A DNA stretch of 64,000 nucleotides from Robinsoniella peoriensis (GTDB lineage Bacteria; Bacillota; Clostridia; Lachnospirales; Lachnospiraceae). Numbering within the stretch: position 1 is the first letter of the stretch; the number at the start of each line of letters is the position of its first letter. Both the position numbers and the translations under genes were made by a program. The notes beneath the pieces are model-generated. The model was not told where the DNA came from. It searched no databases and saw only the letters and a list, made by a program, of their open reading frames with translations. Shown here piece after piece: positions 17,195-24,693 of this stretch. The stretch spans positions 124,001 to 188,000 of the forward strand of contig NZ_JTGN01000004.1 in assembly GCF_000797495.1 (NCBI RefSeq). The letters run 5' to 3'.

Positions 17195-17299
17195 CTTCAA
17201 ACACGCTCTAAAAGCTAAGAGACTCAACTACTTTTGGCTTAGAGCGTATTTGAAAATTACTTTCTGACAACTGTGCGTCACAGTTTGTGGGAGATTTGT
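17195..17299. repeat. Broken pieces of the 164-bp inverted-repeat element
   Basis: A right-end fragment (CTTCAAACACGCTCTA, 17195-17210) and a truncated left half (17240-17299, TAGAGCGTATTTGAAAATT to GAGATTTGT) flank a 29-bp spacer. They lie directly after the flavin reductase stop and 25 bp before a complete copy, so the element has inserted here repeatedly. Confidence 0.8.
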
Positions 17300-17324
17300 A
17301 ACACAGAACTACATTCCTCTCCTC

Positions 17325-17488
17325 TAGAGCGTGTTTGAAAATTGCTTTCTGGCAGCTGTGCGTCACGCTTTGTGGGAGATTTGTTCCGGATGAAGGGCGC
17401 GTAGCGGGCTACGCAACCTGAATTCGGGGCAAATATGCCGCAAAGTGGGGCGTGCAGATGGCGGGAATGAATTTTCAAACACGCTCTA
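17325..17488. repeat. 164-bp miniature inverted-repeat element, copy 2 (full)
   Basis: It has perfect 19-bp terminal inverted repeats (TAGAGCGTGTTTGAAAATT) and the same orientation and length as copies 1 and 3. The interior can fold into a long imperfect hairpin. Both edges read CTAG with the flanking base. Its right edge provides the TAG stop codon of the nucleoside hydrolase. Confidence 0.92.
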
Positions 17489-18379
17489 GCCACAGATAAC
17501 ACTCATCATCAGCTCAGCAAACCCCTTGCTGTCTACTTCCACAGCCGCTTCTATATTCGGGATTTTTTCTTCTTCGCCAAAGTAATTCTTTTCTACAATC
17601 AGGCTGCCACGGGTAAACTCTCCCCGCAGTTCCACTTCTGCCCTGACAGCAGAATACTTTATCAGCTTTGGATTTAACAGCTGTCCGACTACAAGAGGGT
17701 CATGGAGCATAATTCCTTTTCCGGTGGCGTTTTTATAGGTTTCAATCAATGTAGACAGGTATCTGGCATCTTCTTTTGGACTGTCCTTCAAGCGCTTTAA
17801 GTCTGCATCTTCTAAGATACATTTTGTGGTTACATCCAATCCAACCATCTTAATATTTGCCCCTGAACGCAGTACAATCCCAGCTGCTTCCGGATCACAA
17901 TAAATATTCCATTCCTGGTACGGAGACTCAAATGCCCCTCCCATAACGATGATATCAGTCCCAATCATTACTTCCGGAGCTATTAATGCCACAGCCGCCA
18001 GATTCGTCAAAGGCCCCATTGCCAAAATAGTTGTATCCGGATACTTTCTCAGCGTCTGCACCAGAAAGTCAACTGCATGCATTTCATTTTTTACATAATT
18101 GCCGTCAAGCTCTTCGCACAGGCAGGGAAGCTCATGATCGTTATCATCATGGCGGTCAACTATAAATGTACCGATTCCTTCATAGACAGGAATGAAATCC
18201 GCACCGCAGGACTTAAGTACCTTTGCGGCTAACACTGCCCTGTGGCTGGCATACCGGCATATCGTGGTAACCCCTTCCACCTGAAGTTTCCCGGACTTAA
18301 CTGCCAAAGCAATGGCAAGGGCATCATCCACATCATCTCCGATATCAGTATCAATTACTACTCTTTTCGTTAATTCCAT
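17486..18379 (-). CDS. Nucleoside hydrolase (inosine-uridine preferring type)
   Basis: A 297-residue nucleoside N-ribohydrolase. The family signature VIDTDIGDDVDDALA sits at residues 8-22, with the Asp cluster D10/D15/D16 that binds calcium and ribose. It splits an N-glycosidic bond of a nucleoside or related riboside into base and sugar. The ATG at 18379 follows AAAGGTG; a GTG at 18388 overlaps that site. Its promoter carries the same operator as the sugar-binding operon, linking it to that regulon. The C-terminus VICG is followed by a TAG formed by the repeat edge, so a few native residues could have been lost. Confidence 0.9.
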   Translation of the reverse strand: MELTKRVVIDTDIGDDVDDALAIALAVKSGKLQVEGVTTICRYASHRAVLAAKVLKSCGADFIPVYEGIGTFIVDRHDDNDHELPCLCEELDGNYVKNEMHAVDFLVQTLRKYPDTTILAMGPLTNLAAVALIAPEVMIGTDIIVMGGAFESPYQEWNIYCDPEAAGIVLRSGANIKMVGLDVTTKCILEDADLKRLKDSPKEDARYLSTLIETYKNATGKGIMLHDPLVVGQLLNPKLIKYSAVRAEVELRGEFTRGSLIVEKNYFGEEEKIPNIEAAVEVDSKGFAELMMSVICG

Positions 18380-18411
18380 TATAATCACCTTTTCCTTTTT
18401 ATATTTGCATC

Positions 18412-18481
18412 ATTTTATCATGTCTAGAAAAAGGATTGTAGTAGCTATTCCCACTATTCTGTTTGTAAAACCACTTTTTTA
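18412..18481 (-). promoter_or_regulatory. Promoter with paired direct-repeat operator of the nucleoside hydrolase
   Basis: The 48-bp block 18434-18481 is nearly identical to 16221-16268. On the minus strand AGTGGTTTTA (18475-18466) and AGTGGGAATA (18455-18446) are 20 bp apart. A TAAAAT -10 box at 18417-18412 lies 16 bp from the block, exactly as at the binding-protein promoter. It sits between the yesM stop and the nucleoside hydrolase, giving the latter its own regulated start. Confidence 0.72.
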
Positions 18482-18504
18482 ATGGAGATGTACAGTTTTA
18501 TGTA

Positions 18505-20211
18505 CTACCCTTCTTGTTTCAAAGGAATAACAATTTCAACCACTGTACCGCCCCCGTCGCGCTGTGTAATCTGTATGGTATAATCCGTTCCATACAATAG
18601 TTCAAGACGTTTTATCACATTATACAGGCCAACGTGATTACGCCCGCTTTGTTCTGGAGGCTCATGGGTTAATATCCTGTCTGCCTGATCCTGAGTAATC
18701 CCTATCCCTTCATCTATCACGGAGATTTTCAGTCCACAGTGACAGGGAAGCTCCTCTTCCTCCAGAATCAGCCAGATTTTACCCGGCAGGCCAAGGGGGG
18801 CTATTCCATGAAATAATGCATTTTCCATTAATGGCTGAATGATGGATGCCGGAATTAACTCCTCCATCAGCTCATCAGGGCAACTGATAGACAGCAAAAA
18901 TAAGTCTTTATAACGATAATTCTGAATGCACATATAGTTTTGGATAATGCGCAATTCCTGCTCAACGCTTGAGAAAATTTTATTTTGGGAAAGATGTATG
19001 CCATCCTGTAGCAGCTCAATAAACGAATTGGTGAGGGTAATAATATCTCCGTTTCGTTCTTTTCGAGCCAGATGGATAATGGTATTCAGCGTATTGTAAA
19101 TAAAATGAGGATTTATCTGGGCTATCAGAACCTCCTGCTCCAGCATATGTTTATCCTTTTCATGCTGCAAAGTCTCCTTCACCTGCCGGTCTATCTGATC
19201 CACCATATTGTTAAAGCCCCTGCCCAGATATTCAAATTCATCATGAGTAGCAATTTCTGCATGTGTCTGTAAATCACCTTCTCCAACTTTTTGCATCGCT
19301 GCGGACAGGATCGCTACCGGCTTTGTGATATTCAGCATGACCCGTATCAATATTCCAATAATCAGAGCAACCATAATGCCAAGGACCAGCACCAGCATCA
19401 TTGCGCGGGGTCTGACAGAATCCGCCAGATACGAGTAATCCAGAATGGCTGTCAGGCTGCCCCCGATCTTCAGGTCATTACTTCGGCAAATCAATGGTTC
19501 ATTTTCTTTATATTCACTCTGGTCAATTAACTCCTGGTCTCCTACACTTACGCTTTTGTCCCCATTTACATAGATCATGGCATCAAAAGTACCCTGATTG
19601 CGCCGAATAACCTGTTCTACTGTGCTCCAGTTTATATCAATAACGATCGTACCAAGTTCCTGTCCAGCCTGGTCAACAGAACGGCAGGGAAAAGCCACGC
19701 TGATTAAAGTGTTGGCTAAGTATCTGCCCTGAAAAGAATAGGGCTTACTAAAAATACCTTTGCCGCTGCCTCCCTCAATATAAGTCTGATACCATTTCTT
19801 TTGGTCCTGACTGGTGTAGGCATCATCAAAAGGTAAATAAGTCCAGATAATGTCATCTTCATCCTTTACAATGCCAATACTGTTAATATGTTCAGACAGG
19901 AAGACCAGCTCGTTGCAGCTCTGCCGAATCTTACTGTGTTCTGAAAACAATTCAAATACCGATGGATTCTTATCCTTAAGAAGATACTGTTGCACTTCTT
20001 TATTAACGGAAACATACTGCCCATATTTGTAAGCTTCCTCATATATATGATTCAGGTCCCGGACAACCAGGTCCAGCTTTGCTTCATTGTCCAGCTTCAG
20101 CTGTGTAACAATCATATCTGAAAAGTACCGGTAAATCATGGTTCCGCTGCCGGCGCTGATCAATAGGGTTATGATAATAATATAAAAAGAAATCTTAGTA
20201 CTTATCTTCAT
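18505..20211 (-). CDS. yesM: Sensor histidine kinase, YesM type
   Basis: A 568-residue membrane sensor. TM1 spans about 10-30, followed by an extracellular Cache-like sensing domain (about 35-265), TM2 (about 270-295), HAMP (295-345), and a His-kinase domain with the phosphorylated His in AQINPHFIYNT (H369). The ATP-binding boxes PLMENALFHG and DEGIGI follow. The ATG at 20211 follows GAGGTGA and lies just after the overlapping yesN stop. It pairs with the AraC-type response regulator encoded upstream, the usual arrangement for sugar importers in Firmicutes. The name is by type, not proof of orthology to Bacillus yesM. Confidence 0.92.
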   Translation of the reverse strand: MKISTKISFYIIIITLLISAGSGTMIYRYFSDMIVTQLKLDNEAKLDLVVRDLNHIYEEAYKYGQYVSVNKEVQQYLLKDKNPSVFELFSEHSKIRQSCNELVFLSEHINSIGIVKDEDDIIWTYLPFDDAYTSQDQKKWYQTYIEGGSGKGIFSKPYSFQGRYLANTLISVAFPCRSVDQAGQELGTIVIDINWSTVEQVIRRNQGTFDAMIYVNGDKSVSVGDQELIDQSEYKENEPLICRSNDLKIGGSLTAILDYSYLADSVRPRAMMLVLVLGIMVALIIGILIRVMLNITKPVAILSAAMQKVGEGDLQTHAEIATHDEFEYLGRGFNNMVDQIDRQVKETLQHEKDKHMLEQEVLIAQINPHFIYNTLNTIIHLARKERNGDIITLTNSFIELLQDGIHLSQNKIFSSVEQELRIIQNYMCIQNYRYKDLFLLSISCPDELMEELIPASIIQPLMENALFHGIAPLGLPGKIWLILEEEELPCHCGLKISVIDEGIGITQDQADRILTHEPPEQSGRNHVGLYNVIKRLELLYGTDYTIQITQRDGGGTVVEIVIPLKQEG

Positions 20212-20212
20212 G

Positions 20213-21772
20213 TTACTCACCTCTGCGGCTATATTCGTTTGGCATATATCCTGTTGATTTCTGGAAGATCTGGCTAAAGTACTGGGGCGAGGTATATCCG
20301 GTCATCTCCGCAATTTCATAGACTTTAAACTTACCTTCTCCTATCAGATATTTCGCAACTTCCATTCTATGCATTGTTAAATACTCCAGAAAGGTATATC
20401 CCGTTTCTTTTTTAAAGAGATTGCCAAAATATACTTCGCTTAGATCCACACTTTCCGCCACACTTTTTACTGTGATCTTTTTCATATAATTTTTATGAAT
20501 ATAATCAATAGAATGAAGAATCTTTTTGTCCTTAATACTTCCAGGATTTGACCCAATCTGAATTCCAATTTTATTAAATTCACAGACAATCCAATTCCAG
20601 ATTTCCCAGACACTGGAAATGCCTTCCATCTCCTCCTGGTGCAGCGCAATATATTGCATCAATGAGCTTAAATTATTATTGGCGCGAATCGCATCCAGCA
20701 AGTCTATCATCTTTCGAAACACATACCGAAAGCCTCCTAAATTAAAACGCGGTTTGCTAAAATAGGTATTCAGCTGGTCGAAGATCTGATTCATCCCCTG
20801 ATAGTCTCCGCTTTGTATGGCCGCTTTGGCTTTTGCGATTTCTGCCTGGACATAGCCGTGATTGCTGTCCACATCCTCATAATATTTTTCCATACTGCGG
20901 CATGCATAGGGCATGGCACTTTGAAAGAAGATGCTATATTTCATATACTTAAGCATATTTCGATAGGATTCTTTCATACTTTGCGGCGTATCCGCGCCAT
21001 GATCATACAGGACTGCAATATCGAACTGAGATAATTCTCCAAAATATTTTTTCATTCTTCCATACAGCTCCATCAGCAAGGCTTGTCCCGGCACCTGTCC
21101 CCCGGGCAGTCCTGTGGAAAATAACAATCCCCAGCATTGCTGTCCAAAGCCAAATATCTGCTGCAGCTTCACCTCTCCGATTCCTGCAACGGCTTCCACT
21201 AACGCTGCTTTATCCAAACGAATTTCCGGCATCTGAAAGGATACCAGCTCGCTCAATAAATACGGCTCTTTTATCTTGATCAGTACCTGCAATGCTCCTT
21301 CTCTTTTCTGAATGGGCTTTAGTTCATCAAGGGGCGAAATATCTGCCATCAGATCATGATAATAATTATGCTGAATCGCCAGATTAATCTGACGGCTTTT
21401 TAAAATATCTCCAGAGAGGCGTTCCAAAAGTTCCAAAAGCTTTTCTTCAGTAATCTGATTCTTTAATAAATATTCGGTGACCCCATATCGCAAAGCTTGC
21501 TGTGCATACTCGAAGTCTTTATAGGCAGTTAACAGAACTACTTTTACATGGGGGTAGTCCTTTTGCAATTCCCGGCTGAGGTCGATTCCGTCCATAATCG
21601 GCATCCTGATATCCGTAATCACTATATCCGGATTTAGGGTTTTCATCATCCGAAGTGCTTCGGATCCATTTTTAAGACAACCTGCCAGATGATATCCATG
21701 TGCTTCCCAATCGATTAACTCCGCCAGACTCTCCAGAGCCAGGCGTTCATCATCAATAATTATAATATTCAT
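20213..21772 (-). CDS. yesN: Response regulator with AraC-type DNA-binding domain, YesN type
   Basis: A 519-residue regulator. The receiver domain (1-120) has acidic pair D7-D8 and phosphoacceptor D54 in VITDIRMPIMDG. A long central segment (about 130-400) follows, then two AraC-type helix-turn-helix motifs (about 415-519, ending YFSQIFQKSTGYMPNEYSRRGE). Its partner kinase gene overlaps the 3' end. AraC-type regulators bind direct repeats about two helical turns apart, matching the paired sites at 16221-16268 and 18434-18481. Its own ATG has no good Shine-Dalgarno and begins 2 bp after a short leader ORF. Confidence 0.92.
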   Translation of the reverse strand: MNIIIIDDERLALESLAELIDWEAHGYHLAGCLKNGSEALRMMKTLNPDIVITDIRMPIMDGIDLSRELQKDYPHVKVVLLTAYKDFEYAQQALRYGVTEYLLKNQITEEKLLELLERLSGDILKSRQINLAIQHNYYHDLMADISPLDELKPIQKREGALQVLIKIKEPYLLSELVSFQMPEIRLDKAALVEAVAGIGEVKLQQIFGFGQQCWGLLFSTGLPGGQVPGQALLMELYGRMKKYFGELSQFDIAVLYDHGADTPQSMKESYRNMLKYMKYSIFFQSAMPYACRSMEKYYEDVDSNHGYVQAEIAKAKAAIQSGDYQGMNQIFDQLNTYFSKPRFNLGGFRYVFRKMIDLLDAIRANNNLSSLMQYIALHQEEMEGISSVWEIWNWIVCEFNKIGIQIGSNPGSIKDKKILHSIDYIHKNYMKKITVKSVAESVDLSEVYFGNLFKKETGYTFLEYLTMHRMEVAKYLIGEGKFKVYEIAEMTGYTSPQYFSQIFQKSTGYMPNEYSRRGE

Positions 21773-21774
21773 TT

Positions 21775-21810
21775 CTACGTTGTATGATGTTTATAGAAGC
21801 CAAACACCAT
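21775..21810 (-). CDS. Possible 11-residue leader peptide before yesN
   Basis: An ATG at 21810-21808 preceded by AAAGGAAGTT opens the frame MVFGFYKHHTT and a TAG. It ends 2 bp before the yesN ATG. Since yesN itself lacks a clear ribosome binding site, translation may be coupled through this ORF. Very short, so chance is not excluded. Confidence 0.35.
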   Translation of the reverse strand: MVFGFYKHHTT

Positions 21811-22009
21811 AACTTCCTTTCTTTTAATATCCTTAGTATAATCCATTCTGACAGGCTTCCCCCACAAAAGTCCGTCAGTACCGGCGGCGCCAGAGCTGTT
21901 ACTGCCTATTATATCGTAAGCATTAGCAAATGTGAAGTCTGCAAATTTCATGAATATCTGATCCTCTTATTCAACATTGATTTTTTGAGCAGCTTTTTGA
22001 GTCCCGGGC

Positions 22010-22800
22010 ATAAATCAGTACCACCGGCTTAGCCGGTGGTTTGTTTTCCGCCCTATAAGGGCTCGTTCCCGGTACTGGAGTCTAAAGACTCATCGAAAGG
22101 TTCGCCGGCCGCAACGTCAGTTACCTGCTAAGCCCCTTGGGCTTATTTCTTTTTGCTTTTGTTTACTGGCTCACCCGTAAACGGGTCAATATACTCCTTC
22201 AAAGACATTTGATCATATTCCAAATCTTCCTTTAGTTGATTCCGAATATACTCTTCTATTTTTTTTGCATTTTTTCCTACTGTATCTACATAGTATCCTC
22301 TGCACCAAAAGTGTCTATTTCCATACTTATATTTGAGATTAGCATGTCTCTCATATATCATTAAGGTACTTTTTCCCTTTAAATACCCTACAAAATCTGA
22401 CACACTTATCTTTGGCGGTATTTCTACTAACATATGAACATGATCTGGACAGATTTCTGCCTCCACAATATGCACTTCTTTGCGCTTGCATAACATACTT
22501 AAGATATTTGCAATATCCTTTTTCAACTCGCCATATATAATTTTTCTTCTATATTTCGGTGCAAAAACTATATGGTACTTACAATTCCACTTTGTGTGTG
22601 CTAAACTATTATTGTCCATTTGGACTACCTCCTTTGATTTATAAAACGGTTGGCGAACCTATTTTTATTATATCATTGGAGGTTTTTTACACAACGCTAA
22701 AGCTATTCCAACCACCCGCAGAGCAGGTGGTTTATTTGTTCTCCAAAGTTCCGTTTTTCGGATCAACGAAAAACTCCTCAATGGAGAACAGGGCCATGCC
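22010..22800 (-). mobile_element. IS200-type insertion sequence (IS200/IS605 family, tnpA only)
   Basis: One HUH transposase gene is flanked by imperfect palindromes typical of single-strand transposons. Near the right end is ACCACCGGCTTAGCCGGTGGT (about 22020-22040), and near the left end ACCACCC...GGTGGT (about 22713-22733). A further large hairpin lies at 22737-22795, built on TGTTCTCCA/TGGAGAACA. There are no terminal inverted repeats and no tnpB. Exact ends cannot be fixed by eye. It sits between yesN and the alcohol dehydrogenase. Confidence 0.88.
22143..22619 (-). CDS. tnpA: IS200/IS605 family transposase TnpA
   Basis: A 158-residue Y1 HUH transposase that nicks and joins single-stranded DNA hairpin ends. 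The HUH motif is H60-V-H62 in ICPDHVHMLVEIPP, and the catalytic tyrosine is Y124 in EEYIRNQ. The frame is full length for the family and intact, with AAAGGAGG before the ATG, so the element may still be active. Confidence 0.95.
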   Translation of the reverse strand: MDNNSLAHTKWNCKYHIVFAPKYRRKIIYGELKKDIANILSMLCKRKEVHIVEAEICPDHVHMLVEIPPKISVSDFVGYLKGKSTLMIYERHANLKYKYGNRHFWCRGYYVDTVGKNAKKIEEYIRNQLKEDLEYDQMSLKEYIDPFTGEPVNKSKKK

Positions 22801-22803
22801 CTA

Positions 22804-22840
22804 ACAAAAAAAGCCAGGAGGCATATTTCCTCCCGGCTCA
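22804..22840 (-). terminator. Terminator of the alcohol dehydrogenase gene
   Basis: On the minus strand AGCCGGGAGG pairs with CCTCCTGGCT around an AAATATG loop, followed by TTTTTTT. It lies directly after the dehydrogenase stop codon. Confidence 0.88.
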
Positions 22841-22851
22841 AAAACTAATTC

Positions 22852-24033
22852 TTAAAATTCTACTGCTTTTCCATCATAGATACATCTGAACAATTGTTCC
22901 ATCTGCTTAGGATCAATTGCTCTTGGATTGGAACCTGTACAAGCATCCCCTACTGCCAGTTCTGCAATTGCTGCAATCTTTTCATTGAATTCATCTTCTT
23001 TGATTCCAAACTCTTTTAACGTCTTCGGAATGCTGAATTCAACATTTAATGCATCGATCTTTGCACACAGTGCTTTCATTAATTCTTCGTCTGTATCACC
23101 TTTCAGATTGATTGATCTTGCGATCTCTGCATATCTCTTCAGTGCTGCTGCATCTTTTGCGTTATACTGAATGACATATGGAAGATACATTGCATTTGCA
23201 AGACCATGTGTAATATGACCTGTGCTGAATGCAGCACCTGTCTTGTGCGCCATGGAATGTACGATTCCAAGGAGTGCATTAGAGAATGCCATACCAGCCA
23301 GACATTGTCCGTAGTGCATCTGCTCTCTTGCAGCCATATCTCCTTTGTAAGACTCTGGAAGATAGTCATTTACCATTGCAATTGCTTTTAATGCAAGAGG
23401 ATCTGTAAACGGTCCGTTTAATGTGGAAACATATGCTTCAATTGCATGAGTCAATGCATCCATACCGGTATATGCTGTTAAATGTGCAGGCATTGTTTCT
23501 GCTAATTCAGGATCAACAATTGCTACATCCGGTGTGATGTTGAAATCAGCCAGCGGATATTTAATTCCTTTTGCATAATCAGTAATAACGGAGAATGCGG
23601 TAACTTCGGTAGCCGTTCCCGATGTGGAAGGAATTGCCAGGAATTTAGCTTTCTGTCTTAATGTTGGGAATGAAAATGGCTGGATAATTGCTTCAAATGT
23701 AGTTTCAGGATATTCATAGAATACCCACATAGCTTTTGCTGCATCAATTGGAGAACCACCGCCCATTGCAATAATCCAGTCCGGCTCAAATTCTCTCATT
23801 GCTGCTGCACCCTTCATAACTGTTTCTACTGAAGGATCAGGCTCAACATTTTCAAATAATTTTACTTCTATTCCTGCTTCTTTTAAGTAAGAAGTCACTT
23901 TGTCAACAAATCCGAATTTCTTCATTGAACCGCCGCCCAGAACCAGGATTGCTTTCTTTCCATCCAGTTGTTTTAAAAATTCAAGGGAACCTTTTCCCCA
24001 GTATAAGTCTCTCGGTAATGTAAATCTGTTCAT
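22852..24033 (-). CDS. Iron-containing alcohol dehydrogenase
   Basis: A 393-residue group III alcohol dehydrogenase that interconverts aldehydes (acetaldehyde or butanal) and alcohols with NAD(P)H. The Rossmann-like motif GGGSPIDAAKAMW is followed by a metal-binding region with HSMAHKTGAAFSTGHITHGLANA, where spaced His residues bind Fe. The ATG at 24033-24031 lies 8 bases after GGAGG. An in-frame ATG five codons upstream overlaps that site. A single-gene unit with its own terminator and a Rex-like operator in its promoter, so it probably reoxidises NADH during fermentation. Confidence 0.92.
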   Translation of the reverse strand: MNRFTLPRDLYWGKGSLEFLKQLDGKKAILVLGGGSMKKFGFVDKVTSYLKEAGIEVKLFENVEPDPSVETVMKGAAAMREFEPDWIIAMGGGSPIDAAKAMWVFYEYPETTFEAIIQPFSFPTLRQKAKFLAIPSTSGTATEVTAFSVITDYAKGIKYPLADFNITPDVAIVDPELAETMPAHLTAYTGMDALTHAIEAYVSTLNGPFTDPLALKAIAMVNDYLPESYKGDMAAREQMHYGQCLAGMAFSNALLGIVHSMAHKTGAAFSTGHITHGLANAMYLPYVIQYNAKDAAALKRYAEIARSINLKGDTDEELMKALCAKIDALNVEFSIPKTLKEFGIKEDEFNEKIAAIAELAVGDACTGSNPRAIDPKQMEQLFRCIYDGKAVEF

Positions 24034-24088
24034 ACGATAGTCCTCCATTATATTTTAAAATAGGTTAATATGTACTTGATTCGTTCTT

Positions 24089-24117
24089 ATTATATCATTG
24101 TTAAATAATTAACGCAA
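24089..24117 (-). promoter_or_regulatory. Alcohol dehydrogenase promoter with Rex-like operator
   Basis: The minus strand has TTGCGT (-35, 24117-24112), a 17-bp spacer and TATAAT (-10, 24094-24089). The spacer carries TTGTTAA-ATAA-TTAACGC at 24098-24115, matching 16 of 18 positions of the clostridial Rex site TTGTTAANNNNTTAACAA. Rex binding there would block RNA polymerase until NADH rises. Confidence 0.72.
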
Positions 24118-24380
24118 CCCCTATTAGAGGATATAATAAAAATTTTATATTATGATTATGTGATAAGACTAATTTTTACCTGCTTTCCTTATCACAGACT
24201 TAACTGGATGTAGGTACTATAACCACAAATATACTGTAGTAGAATGTAGCGACATTCCACAGTGATAACATCCAGCTGATTTATTGGTTTTATATGTTCT
24301 ATGCCAATAGCGTACAGCATACCACAACCCGGGGTCCCACCATGCTGAGAAAACCAGCTTTGTATCAATAAACAACATCC
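24118..24380. other. Non-coding stretch upstream of the quasi-palindrome
   Basis: This AT-rich gap lies between the dehydrogenase promoter and the large inverted repeat. I see no credible gene, RNA gene or terminator in it. Short open frames here lack ribosome binding sites. Confidence 0.5.
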
Positions 24381-24647
24381 CGGAAAGAGAAGGGGGCGGA
24401 CCATGGCAGGCGTTTGGACGGCGTATAGCAGGTCTGAGCATTTACTTACCTTGCCGGAGTGTTTTTTGGCGGATAGTATTCGACTGGCTCCCATCGGATA
24501 CTAAGCGGGCAGTGAGCTGCGAAATGCATCAGGATTTCGCAGCGAATGCCCGCGTGCCGCCAAAAAACGCTCTGGGAAGGTTAGAAAATGCCAGTTCTGC
24601 GGTAAGCCTTCCAAACGCCTGCCATGGTCCGCCCCCTTCTCTTTCCG
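24381..24647. repeat. 267-bp quasi-palindrome with nested inverted repeats
   Basis: The outer arms 24381-24418 and 24610-24647 are perfect 38-bp inverted repeats. Further in, 24448-24472 and 24557-24581 pair at 22 of 25 bases around a run of six T/A. The centre holds GCGGGCA/TGCCCGC and a perfect GCTGCGAAAT/ATTTCGCAGC hairpin. The whole can fold into one long stem. It carries no gene; it could be a miniature mobile element, a structured RNA or a strong terminator for nadE. Confidence 0.85.
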
Positions 24648-24693
24648 TGCACTACATCCATCTCAAAGCGTCCTTTTATCAGCTAAACCCAAA

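Noticed and set aside
24192..24494. Open frames of 70-100 codons in the nadE-adh gap
   Set aside because: They overlap the quasi-palindrome, lack ribosome binding sites and resemble no family.
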